From contig DATKSV010000099.1 in assembly GCA_035531535.1 (NCBI GenBank), positions 1-64,000 of the forward strand: a stretch of 64,000 nucleotides of DNA, written 5' to 3'. Below the pieces are notes generated by a model that was given only the letters and a program-made list of their open reading frames with translations, was not told where the DNA came from and did no database searches. Positions 34,098 through 42,483 of the stretch are shown in pieces. A program made the position numbers and the translations under genes. The first letter of the stretch is position 1; every line of letters begins with the position of its first letter. The DNA comes from AG-12 sp035531535 (GTDB lineage: Bacteria > Chloroflexota > Dormibacteria > Aeolococcales > Bog-877).

Positions 34098-34957
34098 TGG
34101 CGACCGGCACCGCCATCGCCTGCACCGTGGCCACCACCGACAGCGGGGGCGGCGCCGGGATCCAGGCTGACCTCAAGAGCTTCGCCGCCGCCGGCGTTTA
34201 CGGGGTCAGCGTGGTGGTGGCTCTGACCGCTCAGAACACGCTCGGAGTGACCGCTGTCGAAGGCCTGCCGCTGGACTTTGTGAGGGCGGAGTTCGCGGCT
34301 CTGGACTCGGATCTGAGGCCCCAGGCGGTCAAGACCGGGATGCTGTTGACGGCCGCCCACATCGAGCTGGTCGCCGAGCGCCTGGGGGAGCTCTCCTGGG
34401 GCCCGCTGGTGGTGGACCCGGTGATGGTGGCCAAGAGTGGCGACCGGCTGCTGGAGGAGGCGGCGGTGGCCACCATGCGCCGGCTGCTCCTGCCGCTGGC
34501 CCATGTGGTGACCCCCAACTGGCCCGAGGCCGAGGCTCTCGCCGGACTGGCGATCGACTCCGAGGCAGCCGCGATCGCCGCCGGTCGGGCCATCCTGGAC
34601 CTGGGGCCGGACTTCGTGGTGGTCAAGGGGGGCCACGCGCCCGGAGACCCGGTCGATCTGGTGGTCCACCGGGGCGGGGTGGAGCGGCTGCCGGGGACCC
34701 GCATCGCCAGCCGTCACACCCACGGCACCGGCTGCACCTTCTCGGCCGCGATCACGGCGCAGCTGGCCCGGGGCTGCAACACCGATATGGCTATCGCCAG
34801 GGCCAAGCAGTACGTCACAGCCGCCATCCGCCACGCTCCCGGACTGGGGTCCGGGCACGGTCCCTTGGAACACTTCCCGCCCCAGTGGAGGGGGCGCCAG
34901 CCCGCCCCCAGCCCCCGAGCAGGCGGGTCCGCTCCCCCAAGGGCACGCTCGAATTGA
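34097..34957 (+). CDS. thiD: Hydroxymethylpyrimidine/phosphomethylpyrimidine kinase
   Basis: 286 residues, ribokinase-like fold. The N-terminus IACTVATTDSGGGAGIQADL then KSFAAAGVYGVSVVVALTAQ NT is the ThiD substrate site (D-S-G-G-G-A-G-I-Q-A-D). The middle has VDPVMVAKSGDRLL, and the C-terminal anion hole and catalytic base lie in RHTHGTGCTFSAAI. It phosphorylates HMP to HMP-P and HMP-PP in thiamine synthesis. It is the second gene of the TPP-regulated operon. A ~30-residue Pro/Arg-rich C-terminal tail is extra. Confidence 0.92.
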   Translation: MATGTAIACTVATTDSGGGAGIQADLKSFAAAGVYGVSVVVALTAQNTLGVTAVEGLPLDFVRAEFAALDSDLRPQAVKTGMLLTAAHIELVAERLGELSWGPLVVDPVMVAKSGDRLLEEAAVATMRRLLLPLAHVVTPNWPEAEALAGLAIDSEAAAIAAGRAILDLGPDFVVVKGGHAPGDPVDLVVHRGGVERLPGTRIASRHTHGTGCTFSAAITAQLARGCNTDMAIARAKQYVTAAIRHAPGLGSGHGPLEHFPPQWRGRQPAPSPRAGGSAPPRARSN

Positions 34958-35015
34958 GCATTCGGGAAAATCCCGGGTAGACTGCCCTTAGAGCGTCAGA
35001 TCTGGAGGATCCGCC

Positions 35016-35615
35016 ATGGGGTTGTTACGCCGCAAGCAGCGGCCGATCGATAGGTTGGGGGCCTCCGCCGCCGACGCCGCCGGCGCGGTGGCCGAGGTCA
35101 TAGGCACGGGGGTCCGGTCCGCAGGGGAGTCGATGGGGCCCGCTCTGGCCGCCGCCACTCACCAGGTTCCCGAGTTCGCTGGCAGGCTCGCCGAGCAGAT
35201 CCACCCGATGGCGGACAGCGCTCAGCGACATGCCGTGGAGGCAGTTGAGATGGCTCGAGAGCGTTCCTCCGACCTGGCTGAGAAGGTGGTGCAGGCGGCC
35301 TATGAGGCGACCAAGTCGCTGCCCCCGGACACCCGCAAGCGGGTGCTCAGCTCCCTGGCCAAGACCGGAATCAAGCCCCCCGCTCAGAAGCGCCACGGGA
35401 TCTCGAAAAAGTGGATGGCAGCCGGGCTTTTCGCCACCGCCGGAGTGGCCTTCCTCTTCTCCGGCACCGTCCAGGACAAGGTCTACGACCTGGTCGACCG
35501 CCTGCGCGGCGAGGACTTGGACACCCCGCTCGGAGGCTATCCGCCCGTGGCACCGGCCGCGGCCAACGGCGCTCAGCCGGTCGCTCAGGAGAGCGAGACT
35601 TCTCCTCCGTCCTGA
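35016..35615 (+). CDS. Membrane-anchored helical protein of unknown function
   Basis: 199 residues, preceded by GGAGG at a good distance. Residues ~15-125 are Ala/Glu-rich and probably helical, with amphipathic segments such as AVEMARERSSDLAEKVVQAA, apolipoprotein-like in character. One hydrophobic helix (~132-152, MAAGLFATAGVAFLFSG) is followed by KVYDLVDRLRGED and a Pro/Ala tail. It could be a membrane-associated structural or stress protein; no family is recognised. It stands 58 bases after thiD and 18 bases before the CPBP gene, so it may be co-transcribed with them. Confidence 0.65.
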   Translation: MGLLRRKQRPIDRLGASAADAAGAVAEVIGTGVRSAGESMGPALAAATHQVPEFAGRLAEQIHPMADSAQRHAVEAVEMARERSSDLAEKVVQAAYEATKSLPPDTRKRVLSSLAKTGIKPPAQKRHGISKKWMAAGLFATAGVAFLFSGTVQDKVYDLVDRLRGEDLDTPLGGYPPVAPAAANGAQPVAQESETSPPS

Positions 35616-35632
35616 GCGCTCGCGGCTGATTG

Positions 35633-36517
35633 ATGAGTCCGGTCGCGGTGCCCTGGCTGGCGAGACCCGCCGGCCGGGGGGTCGGATGGCGGGAGTTCAC
35701 CCTGATTCTGGGCGGCGCCGCGATCGTGCTCCTCCTGCCCCGGGTATTCGGCGATCCTCAGGGGGTCGACCCCGACGCCTGGCGGCTGACTGGATACTTC
35801 GCCGCCCTGACCGCGGCCAGCCTGCTGGTGCGCCCGCTGCGCGCCGCGGCCCCCCTCTCGTTCGCCTTCCTCACCCTTGGGCTCCCCTTCTCCACCTGGC
35901 TCTGGCTGCTGGGCTACGCGGGCCCGGCGCCGGGGTTGATCGGCGGGCCGGACAGCCTGGCTCGCAACGCCTTCGCCGGGATCGCGGAGATGGTTCTGGC
36001 CTTGGCCATGGCGGCCTGCTTTCACTACTTCACCCCGGCTCCCCGGCCCAACCTCCGGCTCTGGGTGCGCCCGACCTTGCTCATGCTGGGAATGGGGGTG
36101 GGCGGCTCTCTGTTGTTCCTGGCCATCGGGTTCGCGCTGCCCGCGCCCCTGCTGGGCCGGGAGGGGGTCCCGCTGCTGGCTCTCAACGGCTCGGCCGCCC
36201 TGGCGCTCGGAATCGCCAACGCCACCAGCGCGATCGCCCAGGAGATTCAGTTCCGAGGTGTGCTGATGTCGGCCCTGGAGCGTCAGCAGAGCCGCCTGGT
36301 CGCCATGCTCACCCAGGGAGTCATCTTCGGAGTCGCCCACATCGCCATCCAGTACGAGGGACCAGCCGCGACCTTCATCCCGATCGTGATCCTGCTGGGC
36401 TGGCTTTGGGGTTGGATGAGCGTTCGCAGCCGTAGCCTGTTGCCGGCGATGCTGGTCCATGTCGTGGCCGACTTCTTCATCGTGGCGGTGGTGGTGAGCG
36501 GACTCTACGGTGGCTGA
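35633..36517 (+). CDS. CPBP (Rce1/ABI)-family membrane protein with altered first Glu
   Basis: About 294 residues with eight or so helices. CPBP motifs: motif 1 is AIAQEIQFRGVLMSALE, motif 2 QGVIFGVAHIAI and motif 3 LLPAMLVHVVADFF. In active CPBP intramembrane proteases motif 1 reads E-E-x-x-x-R; here it is Q-E-I-Q-F-R, so the first, catalytic Glu is Gln. The two His motifs remain. The protein may be a non-proteolytic homologue. The ATG at 35633 follows an in-frame TTG. Its 3' end overlaps the next gene by 8 bases. Confidence 0.75.
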   Translation: MSPVAVPWLARPAGRGVGWREFTLILGGAAIVLLLPRVFGDPQGVDPDAWRLTGYFAALTAASLLVRPLRAAAPLSFAFLTLGLPFSTWLWLLGYAGPAPGLIGGPDSLARNAFAGIAEMVLALAMAACFHYFTPAPRPNLRLWVRPTLLMLGMGVGGSLLFLAIGFALPAPLLGREGVPLLALNGSAALALGIANATSAIAQEIQFRGVLMSALERQQSRLVAMLTQGVIFGVAHIAIQYEGPAATFIPIVILLGWLWGWMSVRSRSLLPAMLVHVVADFFIVAVVVSGLYGG

Positions 36518-37634
36518 TCCCAGGCGCCGCCGATGGCTCGCCGCGCTGCTCTCAGCCGGCCTGGGGCTGGCTCTGGCGGCGCTGGCGACAGCGCCGGTCA
36601 ACGCGGCCTCGCTGTGGTGGTCGGCGGCGCCCGGACCGGCCCGCTCCTGGTCCCAGATCGCCTCTGACTCTGGCAGTACAACTCTGGCCATCTCGGGGGG
36701 GGTCGCCGGCTGGCTGGATCCCCTGACCGGCTCATTTCAGCCAGTTGCGGGGGGCGCCGGGGCGGCCTACGTGGCAGCGCAGGGCCCCTCTGGCCTGGTC
36801 CTCCTGCGCGATGGGCGTCTGCTGGCTACCCAAGCCGGCGGTACCACCCACGTGCTGCGGCTCCTGCCCGGGCAACCCAGGGGCGTTGGGATCGGCCCTG
36901 GCCGCCGCCCCAGGGTGGTGGCGGCGACATCCTCGGGCCTTTTCTGGGGCCCGCTCGGCTCGCTTCTTCCGCACCGGGTACCGCTCCGAGAGAGCGCAAC
37001 TCCGATCCATCTGACCTCCCCGGTGAGCGCCGGCGAGCCCTTTGTGGTGGTGGCGTCGAACGGCGAGCTGCTGTTTCTCGGCACCAATGGACGCCTCCAT
37101 CCGAGCGTCGGCGCGCCGCGGCTGGGGACCCACCCGGTGGTGGTGGAGCTGGGCGACGGGGTGCTCCTGGCCGGAGGCCGCAGCGGTCTGGTTTGGGGCC
37201 TTTTTCGGAGCGGCTGGCAGCCGGTGTTGCAACTCTTGCCGTACGGGGGCATCGGAGGCGTGCCGGCTCTGACCGCGATGATCTCGGACGGGCCGACCGC
37301 CGCCTACCTGGGCACTTATGGATTCGGGACCATGCTCACCCCCGACGGCGGTTACACCTGGTACCGGGCGGCCCCTCCGGTCGCGGATGTGGTCGGCCTG
37401 GCCACGCTTGGCCCGGTGTTCGCCGCCCGCCCCCGCGGGGTGGTCGTGGCAGCGACTCCGGGCGGGCTCTTCCTGCACCGGCTCCAGGCGCTGCCGGGGC
37501 CGCCAAGCTACCGCGGCGCCAGCCTGGAGGGACAGATCCTGGGCACCGCCGGGGTCACGGTGGTGACCGCGGCGCTGGCAATCCTGCTGATGTGGTGGCC
37601 GCGGCGCCGCGAGCGGCGCCGACTGTTCGTATGA
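36510..37634 (+). CDS. Membrane-anchored, propeller-like extracytoplasmic protein
   Basis: 374 residues, start GTG overlapping the previous gene. A signal peptide (RRWLAALLSAGLGLALAALA) is followed by repeated ~40-residue blade-like units such as GLVLLRDGRLLATQAGG, VVAATSSGLFWG, GGRSGLVWGLFRSGW and FGTMLTPDGGYTWYRAAPPV. The last resembles the D-G-G-x-T-W of BNR/sialidase-type repeats. A C-terminal helix (~345-365, VTVVTAALAILLMWWP) then a basic tail RRRERRR anchors it in the membrane. Probably a beta-propeller facing outside. Function unknown; co-transcribed with the CPBP homologue. Confidence 0.7.
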   Translation: MADPRRRRWLAALLSAGLGLALAALATAPVNAASLWWSAAPGPARSWSQIASDSGSTTLAISGGVAGWLDPLTGSFQPVAGGAGAAYVAAQGPSGLVLLRDGRLLATQAGGTTHVLRLLPGQPRGVGIGPGRRPRVVAATSSGLFWGPLGSLLPHRVPLRESATPIHLTSPVSAGEPFVVVASNGELLFLGTNGRLHPSVGAPRLGTHPVVVELGDGVLLAGGRSGLVWGLFRSGWQPVLQLLPYGGIGGVPALTAMISDGPTAAYLGTYGFGTMLTPDGGYTWYRAAPPVADVVGLATLGPVFAARPRGVVVAATPGGLFLHRLQALPGPPSYRGASLEGQILGTAGVTVVTAALAILLMWWPRRRERRRLFV

Positions 37635-37694
37635 TCGGACCGGCAAGATCGGCGGCGGCGCCTTCTTGCAGCCGGTGATGCCAGGAGGGTGGGC

Positions 37695-40214
37695 GTGAAG
37701 GCGGTGGTGATGGCCGGAGGCGAGGGCAGTCGACTGCGCCCGCTCACCAGCCGACGACCCAAGCCGCTGGTGCCGGTGGTTGGGCGTCCCTGCCTGGAGC
37801 ACGTTCTCCGGCTGCTGCGCCGCCACGGCATCACTGAGGTTGTGATCACCCTGCAGTATCTCGGGGCCAGCATCCGCAACTACTTCGGCGACGGCGCCGA
37901 GCTGGGAATGCATCTGGAGTACGCGGTCGAGGACCGCCCCCTGGGCACGGCCGGCAGCGTCAAGAACGCCGGTCCACTTCTGGACGGCACCTTCCTGGTG
38001 ATCAGCGGCGACTCACTCACCGACATCGACCTCAGCCAGGCCCTGGCCTTCCACCGGGAGCGGAGCTCTCAGGCCACCATCGTGCTCTCCAAGGTGGGCA
38101 ACCCGCTCGAGTACGGGGTGGTGGTGACTGGGGCCGATGGGCGCATCGAGCGCTTCTTGGAGAAGCCCAGTTGGGGGGAGGTCTTCAGCGACCAGGTGAA
38201 CACCGGCATCTACGTGATCGAGCCGGAGGTGCTGGACTACATTCCCGCCGACCAGTCGTGCGACTGGTCCCAGGACGTCTTCCCGGAGATGCTGCGGCGC
38301 CAGGACTCACTGTGGGCGGTCGTGGGGCGGGGCTACTGGTGCGACATAGGCAGCATCCAGAGCTACCTGCAGGCCAACTGGGACGCCCTGGAGGGCCGGG
38401 TCCAGTGCGAGATCGCGGGCCGTCGGGTGGGCGACTCCCAGTGGATCAGCGAGGGCGCCGAGGTGGCCGAGTCGGCCCATATCGAGGGCCCCGTGTTCAT
38501 CGGCCGCGACGCGGTGGTGGGAGCGGAGGCGTTCCTGAACGGGCCGGTGGTGCTCGACCGCTTCGCCGTGGTCAGCGGCGGGTCCAAGATCAGCAGCAGC
38601 GTCATCTGGCCACAGGCCTACCTCGGCGAGCGGTCCCGGCTGCGCCAGGCGGTGGTGTGCAGCGCCGCCACCATCAAGCCGGATGTGCTGTTGGACGACG
38701 GCAGCGTGATCGGTGACGACTGCATCATCGGGGCCGGCTCGGTCGTCGCGCAGGGGGTTCGGATCTGGCCCGGCAAGGACATCGAGCCGGGCTCGATGGT
38801 GCATGAGTCGGTGATCTGGGCAGGGACCTGGCGGTCGGCGCTGTTCGGCTCGGCTGGGCTGACCGGGCTGATCAACGTGCAGCTGACTCCGGAGTGGTGC
38901 GCTCGGTTGGGAGCCGCCTGGGCCGCCACCCATCCCCGAGGCGCCGAGCTGGCCATCTGCCGTGACCGCAGCCCGGGATCCCGGATGATCAAGCGGGCGA
39001 TGATCTCAGGCATGCTCTCGGCGGGGGCGGCGGTGGTGGACCTCAGCGAGCTGCCGGTGCCGGTGACCTGCCACTACACCCGGGACTCGGCAGCCGTGGG
39101 CTCGGTCCACATCGTGGCCTCCCCGCTCGACCCTCGCTCGGCCGACATCGAGGTCCTCGACGAGCAGGGTATGGCCCTGGACCGCCGGCAGGAGCGCAAG
39201 CTGGAGAACACCTTCTTCCGGGAGGACTTCCGGCGGGTGGTGCCGCGCGAGATCAGCGCCATCGCCTACCCCGAAGGGGTCCAGACCTCCTACGTGCGCG
39301 CGGTTTTGGCGAGGCTGGATCTGGATCGGGTCAGGGCCGCTCACCCGCGGGTCCTGATCGACTTCGGCTTCGGGAGCACCTCGATGGTGCTGCCCCAACT
39401 GCTCCACGAGGCCCAGATCCAGACCATTTCGCTGCGCTCCGGTTTCGAAGAGGAGGCCTTTGAGTCTCCGGTGCCGCGCGACCCGGACGAGGAGTTGCAG
39501 CAGGCGGCCAGCATCACCAAGACTGTCTCGGCCGCAGTCGGGGCCCGCATCGACCCGGCCGGCCAGCGCCTCTACCTGATCGACGATGAGGGCCAGGTCT
39601 TCGACCACCGGGACGCCATCTGCCTGCTGGCCATGATGTCCCTGCGCGCCCATCCGGGCAGCCCCGTGGTGGCACCGGTCTCCGCCCCCTGGATGCTGGA
39701 GCGGGTGGTCGCCGAGATGGAGGGCCGCCTGCTGCCGGCCAAGGCAGACATCGCCTCCGTGATCCGGCTGGCGGCTCGTAGCGGGGCCACCCTGGGAGCC
39801 GACGGCACCGGGGGCTTCGTGTGGCCCGCCCACCTGGCAGCCTACGACGCCATGTTCACGCTTCTGGCCGCCATCCAGCTCATGGTGGAGCTTGGCGAAG
39901 GGCTCTCTCAGCTGCGCCGCCAGCTGCCCGTCGGCTTTCATCTGCAACGCGATGTCGCCTGTCCCTGGGAGGTCAAGGGCGAGGTGATGCGACTAATGGT
40001 GGAGGCTCACCGTCAGGACAGGGTGGACCTCACCGACGGGCTGAAGGTGAGGCGTGAGGACGGCTTCACGCTGGTCCTGCCCGATGCCGACGCCCCGTGC
40101 TACAAGGTGATCTCCTCCGGGGCCGACTCGGCCCTAGCCCAGCGATCCCTGGAGGACTTCGCCGCGGAGCTACAGGCCACCGTCCAGGGGAGTGTCGGAC
40201 CCGCCGCGTCCTAG
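37695..40214 (+). CDS. Fused NDP-mannose pyrophosphorylase / phosphohexomutase-like protein
   Basis: About 839 residues. GTG 37695 is preferred because AGGAGG lies six bases upstream; GTG 37689 touches the Shine-Dalgarno. Residues 1-235 are a nucleotidyltransferase (AVVMAGGEGSRLRPLTSRRP, KPLVPVVGRP, FLVISGDSLTDIDL). Residues ~245-370 are left-handed beta-helix hexapeptide repeats (SAHIEGPVFIGRDAVVGAEA). Residues ~380-835 are phosphomannomutase-like. The mutase catalytic T-A-S-H-N-P is replaced by VASPLDPRSADIEVLDE, as in related actinobacterial fusions, so mutase activity is doubtful. Role: GDP-mannose or a related sugar nucleotide for envelope glycans. It could supply the glycosyltransferases nearby. 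Confidence 0.88.
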   Translation: MKAVVMAGGEGSRLRPLTSRRPKPLVPVVGRPCLEHVLRLLRRHGITEVVITLQYLGASIRNYFGDGAELGMHLEYAVEDRPLGTAGSVKNAGPLLDGTFLVISGDSLTDIDLSQALAFHRERSSQATIVLSKVGNPLEYGVVVTGADGRIERFLEKPSWGEVFSDQVNTGIYVIEPEVLDYIPADQSCDWSQDVFPEMLRRQDSLWAVVGRGYWCDIGSIQSYLQANWDALEGRVQCEIAGRRVGDSQWISEGAEVAESAHIEGPVFIGRDAVVGAEAFLNGPVVLDRFAVVSGGSKISSSVIWPQAYLGERSRLRQAVVCSAATIKPDVLLDDGSVIGDDCIIGAGSVVAQGVRIWPGKDIEPGSMVHESVIWAGTWRSALFGSAGLTGLINVQLTPEWCARLGAAWAATHPRGAELAICRDRSPGSRMIKRAMISGMLSAGAAVVDLSELPVPVTCHYTRDSAAVGSVHIVASPLDPRSADIEVLDEQGMALDRRQERKLENTFFREDFRRVVPREISAIAYPEGVQTSYVRAVLARLDLDRVRAAHPRVLIDFGFGSTSMVLPQLLHEAQIQTISLRSGFEEEAFESPVPRDPDEELQQAASITKTVSAAVGARIDPAGQRLYLIDDEGQVFDHRDAICLLAMMSLRAHPGSPVVAPVSAPWMLERVVAEMEGRLLPAKADIASVIRLAARSGATLGADGTGGFVWPAHLAAYDAMFTLLAAIQLMVELGEGLSQLRRQLPVGFHLQRDVACPWEVKGEVMRLMVEAHRQDRVDLTDGLKVRREDGFTLVLPDADAPCYKVISSGADSALAQRSLEDFAAELQATVQGSVGPAAS

Positions 40215-40223
40215 GCGCTGCGC

Positions 40224-40502
40224 TCAGTCGACGCCGAGATCGTAGGCCGCCGAGATCTCCTCTTTGTTGTAGCGGCGCATCGCCAGGTGGGTGCTGGTGG
40301 CGATGATGCCGTCGAGCAGTGCGAGATGGTCCTGGACCAGGTCCGCCAGCCCCTCCAGGTCGGTGACCGCCACCTTTGCGATGAAGTCCACCTCTCCGGT
40401 TGTGGTGTAGACCTCGGTCACTCCAGGGCAGGCCGCCAGCTGGGGTCCGAGGGTGCCGAGGCTCTCCCTCTCGGCGTTGATGAGCAGGAACGCGGTGATC
40501 AT
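40224..40502 (-). CDS. Stand-alone AsnC/Lrp-type ligand-binding (RAM) domain protein
   Basis: 92 residues without a DNA-binding domain: MITAFLLINAERESLGTLGP, then CPGVTEVYTTTGEVDFIAKV and LDGIIATSTHLAMRRYNKEE. The fold is the beta-alpha-beta-beta-alpha-beta RAM domain that binds amino acids in Lrp/AsnC regulators. Single-domain versions are common in actinobacteria and archaea and may modulate other regulators. It converges with the large fusion gene (9 bases between stops) and is divergent from the tRNA-Gly gene. Confidence 0.85.
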   Translation of the reverse strand: MITAFLLINAERESLGTLGPQLAACPGVTEVYTTTGEVDFIAKVAVTDLEGLADLVQDHLALLDGIIATSTHLAMRRYNKEEISAAYDLGVD

Positions 40503-40573
40503 GAAAGTGTCTCCTTGGAGGTCCGATGCTGGGGGCCGACGCTACCACACGGTCGCGATATACTCCGCCCCAG

Positions 40574-40646
40574 GCGGGAGTAGCTCAGTTGGCAGAGCGT
40601 CTGCTTCCCAAGCAGAAGGTCGCCGGTTCGAACCCGGTCTCCCGCT
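40574..40646 (+). tRNA. tRNA-Gly (anticodon CCC)
   Basis: Full cloverleaf: acceptor GCGGGAG/CTCCCGC, D-arm GCTC...GAGC, anticodon arm TCTGC-TTCCCAA-GCAGA with CCC, T-arm GCCGG-TTCGAAC-CCGGT, discriminator T, and an encoded CCA at 40647-40649. Length 73. It reads Gly codon GGG. Its 3' part is duplicated at 48386-48454, so it is the integration site of the 40.6-48.4 kb island. Confidence 0.96.
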
Positions 40647-40662
40647 CCAAAGCGAACTTTCG
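40594..40662 (+). repeat. Attachment site (left): 69-bp direct repeat within tRNA-Gly
   Basis: From AGAGCGTCTGC in the tRNA D-arm to GAACTTTCG past its CCA, this stretch recurs at 48386-48454 with one mismatch (CCCGG here, CCAGG there). It has the form of an att site for a tyrosine-integrase element that rebuilds the tRNA gene on insertion. A decayed integrase starts 160 bases to the right. Confidence 0.88.
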
Positions 40663-40822
40663 AGTTCAGTAACAGCATCTGCGGGTGCGGTTAGGGCAGC
40701 ATAAAGCCGCCTGAAATAGATCCAAAACCTAACACGCGCGGACGCTGGTAAACGGGTGTTTTGTCAAAATCGCCACCATCCCCCAATTCAGGGAGCAGAA
40801 GCCACCCGGGAGTCGGGACGCG

Positions 40823-41765
40823 ATGCCAGCCACACTCAAGACGGCTATCCCAGGGGCCAGCTCGGTACCAGATCTGGTCAACGACTACCTGAGCTCCTGC
40901 CCGGCCCGAGGACTCTCGCTGCGAACCATGGAGAATGCCAGTGGGTTCGCTCTCAACAGGATTTTCTTCCCTGGTGCCGCAGGGAGGGAGTCGCCACCAC
41001 CGACGACCTCTCTCAGTCCACACTGGATCGATTCACCACTGACCTCCTGAGACGCCCGAGCGAGCGAGGCAGCCCCTCTCCAAGGCGAGAGTCCACAGTT
41101 ACGCTCGCCCGGCGTGGCAGCTGCTGGCCTGGGGAGAGGCTCGCGGGGAGGCTGTCGGGGGCCGGCCACAGCTGCGAAAGCAGCCGAGACGAGAGAGGGA
41201 GGTGCTCAGCTGGGCTGAGATCAACCACCTCGAGGACAGCGCTCGGACCGAACGGGACAAGGTCATCGTCCGGCTCTTCGCCGACCGCGGCCTGCATCTG
41301 GCGGAGCTGGCTGGGCTTAGCGTGGAGGACATCAGGCGAGGCGGCAACCGGACCTACCTGCGGGTTCGGGGCAAGGGCGACCGCGAGCGGCTGGTGCCGA
41401 TGCTTCCCGATCTGGCGCGGCGGGTGGAGCGCCTGAGCCGAAACCGGCCGGCCGACGCCGCCGGAGGTCGAATCTTCTACTCGAGCCGGCGGCTGCACGG
41501 CGACACCTACGAGCCCCTGACGGAGTCCGGGGTGGCCCAGATGGTGGGATTGCTGGGCAAACAGGCGCAACTGGGCAAGCCGGTCCACCCGCACCTGCTC
41601 CGGCACTCGTGGATCACGGAGATGCTGCGGCGGGGAATGAACCCGATTCAGCTGGCGGCGATAGCTGGCGCTTCGGAGAAGGTGATCGCTGATCACTACG
41701 CGCATCTCAGCCAGGACGATGCCTACGACGCCATGGCCAAGGCGCTGGAGATGCGCCCCCGTTAA
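40823..41765 (+). pseudogene. Decayed tyrosine integrase of the tRNA-Gly island
   Basis: The N-terminal SAM-like domain begins DLVNDYLSSCPARGLSLRTM in one frame and continues in a second frame as CRREGVATTDDLSQSTLDRF. The catalytic part is in a third (41202-41765): LFADRGLHLAELAGLSVEDI, RVRGKGDRERLVPM, HPHLLRHSWITEM and IADHYAHLSQDD. There are at least two frameshifts. In the catalytic domain the first Arg (usually T-G-L-R-x-x-E-L) is His, and the G-H box reads IAGASEK. The nucleophile Tyr and the H-x-x-R remain. The island is therefore probably no longer able to excise by itself. Confidence 0.82.
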
Positions 41766-41871
41766 CTCACCGGGCCTGTGGCGGGGACGGGACCTTCAGG
41801 TTCACCCCACTTCCAAGTACGCAGAGGCGAATGATCGGGTCTCGACCCAACCTCTCGGCGCGCCGGCTCCG

Positions 41872-42483
41872 TCAGGTGCTCGGAGTTGGCGCCACCGACT
41901 CCAAGGCGCTGGTGCTCATTACTCGACGCGTGTTGGCGTTGATGATGGCCGATGCGACCACCGAATTCCAGCCTGCCTGGGGCGGGGCGGCCAGCGTCAC
42001 GATCCACAGGTTCTGTGGACTAGTTGAGGAGTAGGAGGACTGGGTGTCGATGCGTACCGACTTGGCTCCCGCCACATAGAACCCGCCCGTGATCCTCAAG
42101 TGCTCGATACGCACTCTCCGGGTGGACTTTGTCCCGTTCACCCCACCCGTCCAAGGCGCGGCGAGTGCGGCCCTGGTGACCCACCCCGGCACGAATTGGC
42201 TCGCGAGTCGGCCCTGGGTCGCGGACGCAACCTGGATCCGCCCCAGCCCGGGCGCGACGACTGAACTGTAGGTCAGCTGGGCAGGCTGCAGCCAGACCGC
42301 GAGTCCCAACGCGACTACGACCACAGCGGCAGTCAGTCCCGTGGGAACCAAGCCGAATCTGGCGCGGTTGCCCACACGTCTGTCGCCCAGACTCCAACTG
42401 GTAGTGGTTCGGCGCGCGGAACTCTCCATACGCTGGTCGAGGAACGACCGCAGTCGTCTCTCAAACTCGGGGTCGGTACTCAT
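41872..42483 (-). CDS. Single-span membrane protein, partner of the ECF sigma factor
   Basis: 203 residues. A cytoplasmic N-terminus (TDPEFERRLRSFLDQRMESS) precedes one hydrophobic helix at ~52-68 (LTAAVVVVALGLAVWL) and a Ser/Thr-rich extracytoplasmic domain of about 130 residues. It overlaps the sigma-factor stop by four bases (ATGA). That position and topology are those of an anti-sigma factor, but no zinc-finger H-x3-C-x2-C motif is present. No family is recognised. Confidence 0.65.
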   Translation of the reverse strand: MSTDPEFERRLRSFLDQRMESSARRTTTSWSLGDRRVGNRARFGLVPTGLTAAVVVVALGLAVWLQPAQLTYSSVVAPGLGRIQVASATQGRLASQFVPGWVTRAALAAPWTGGVNGTKSTRRVRIEHLRITGGFYVAGAKSVRIDTQSSYSSTSPQNLWIVTLAAPPQAGWNSVVASAIINANTRRVMSTSALESVAPTPST

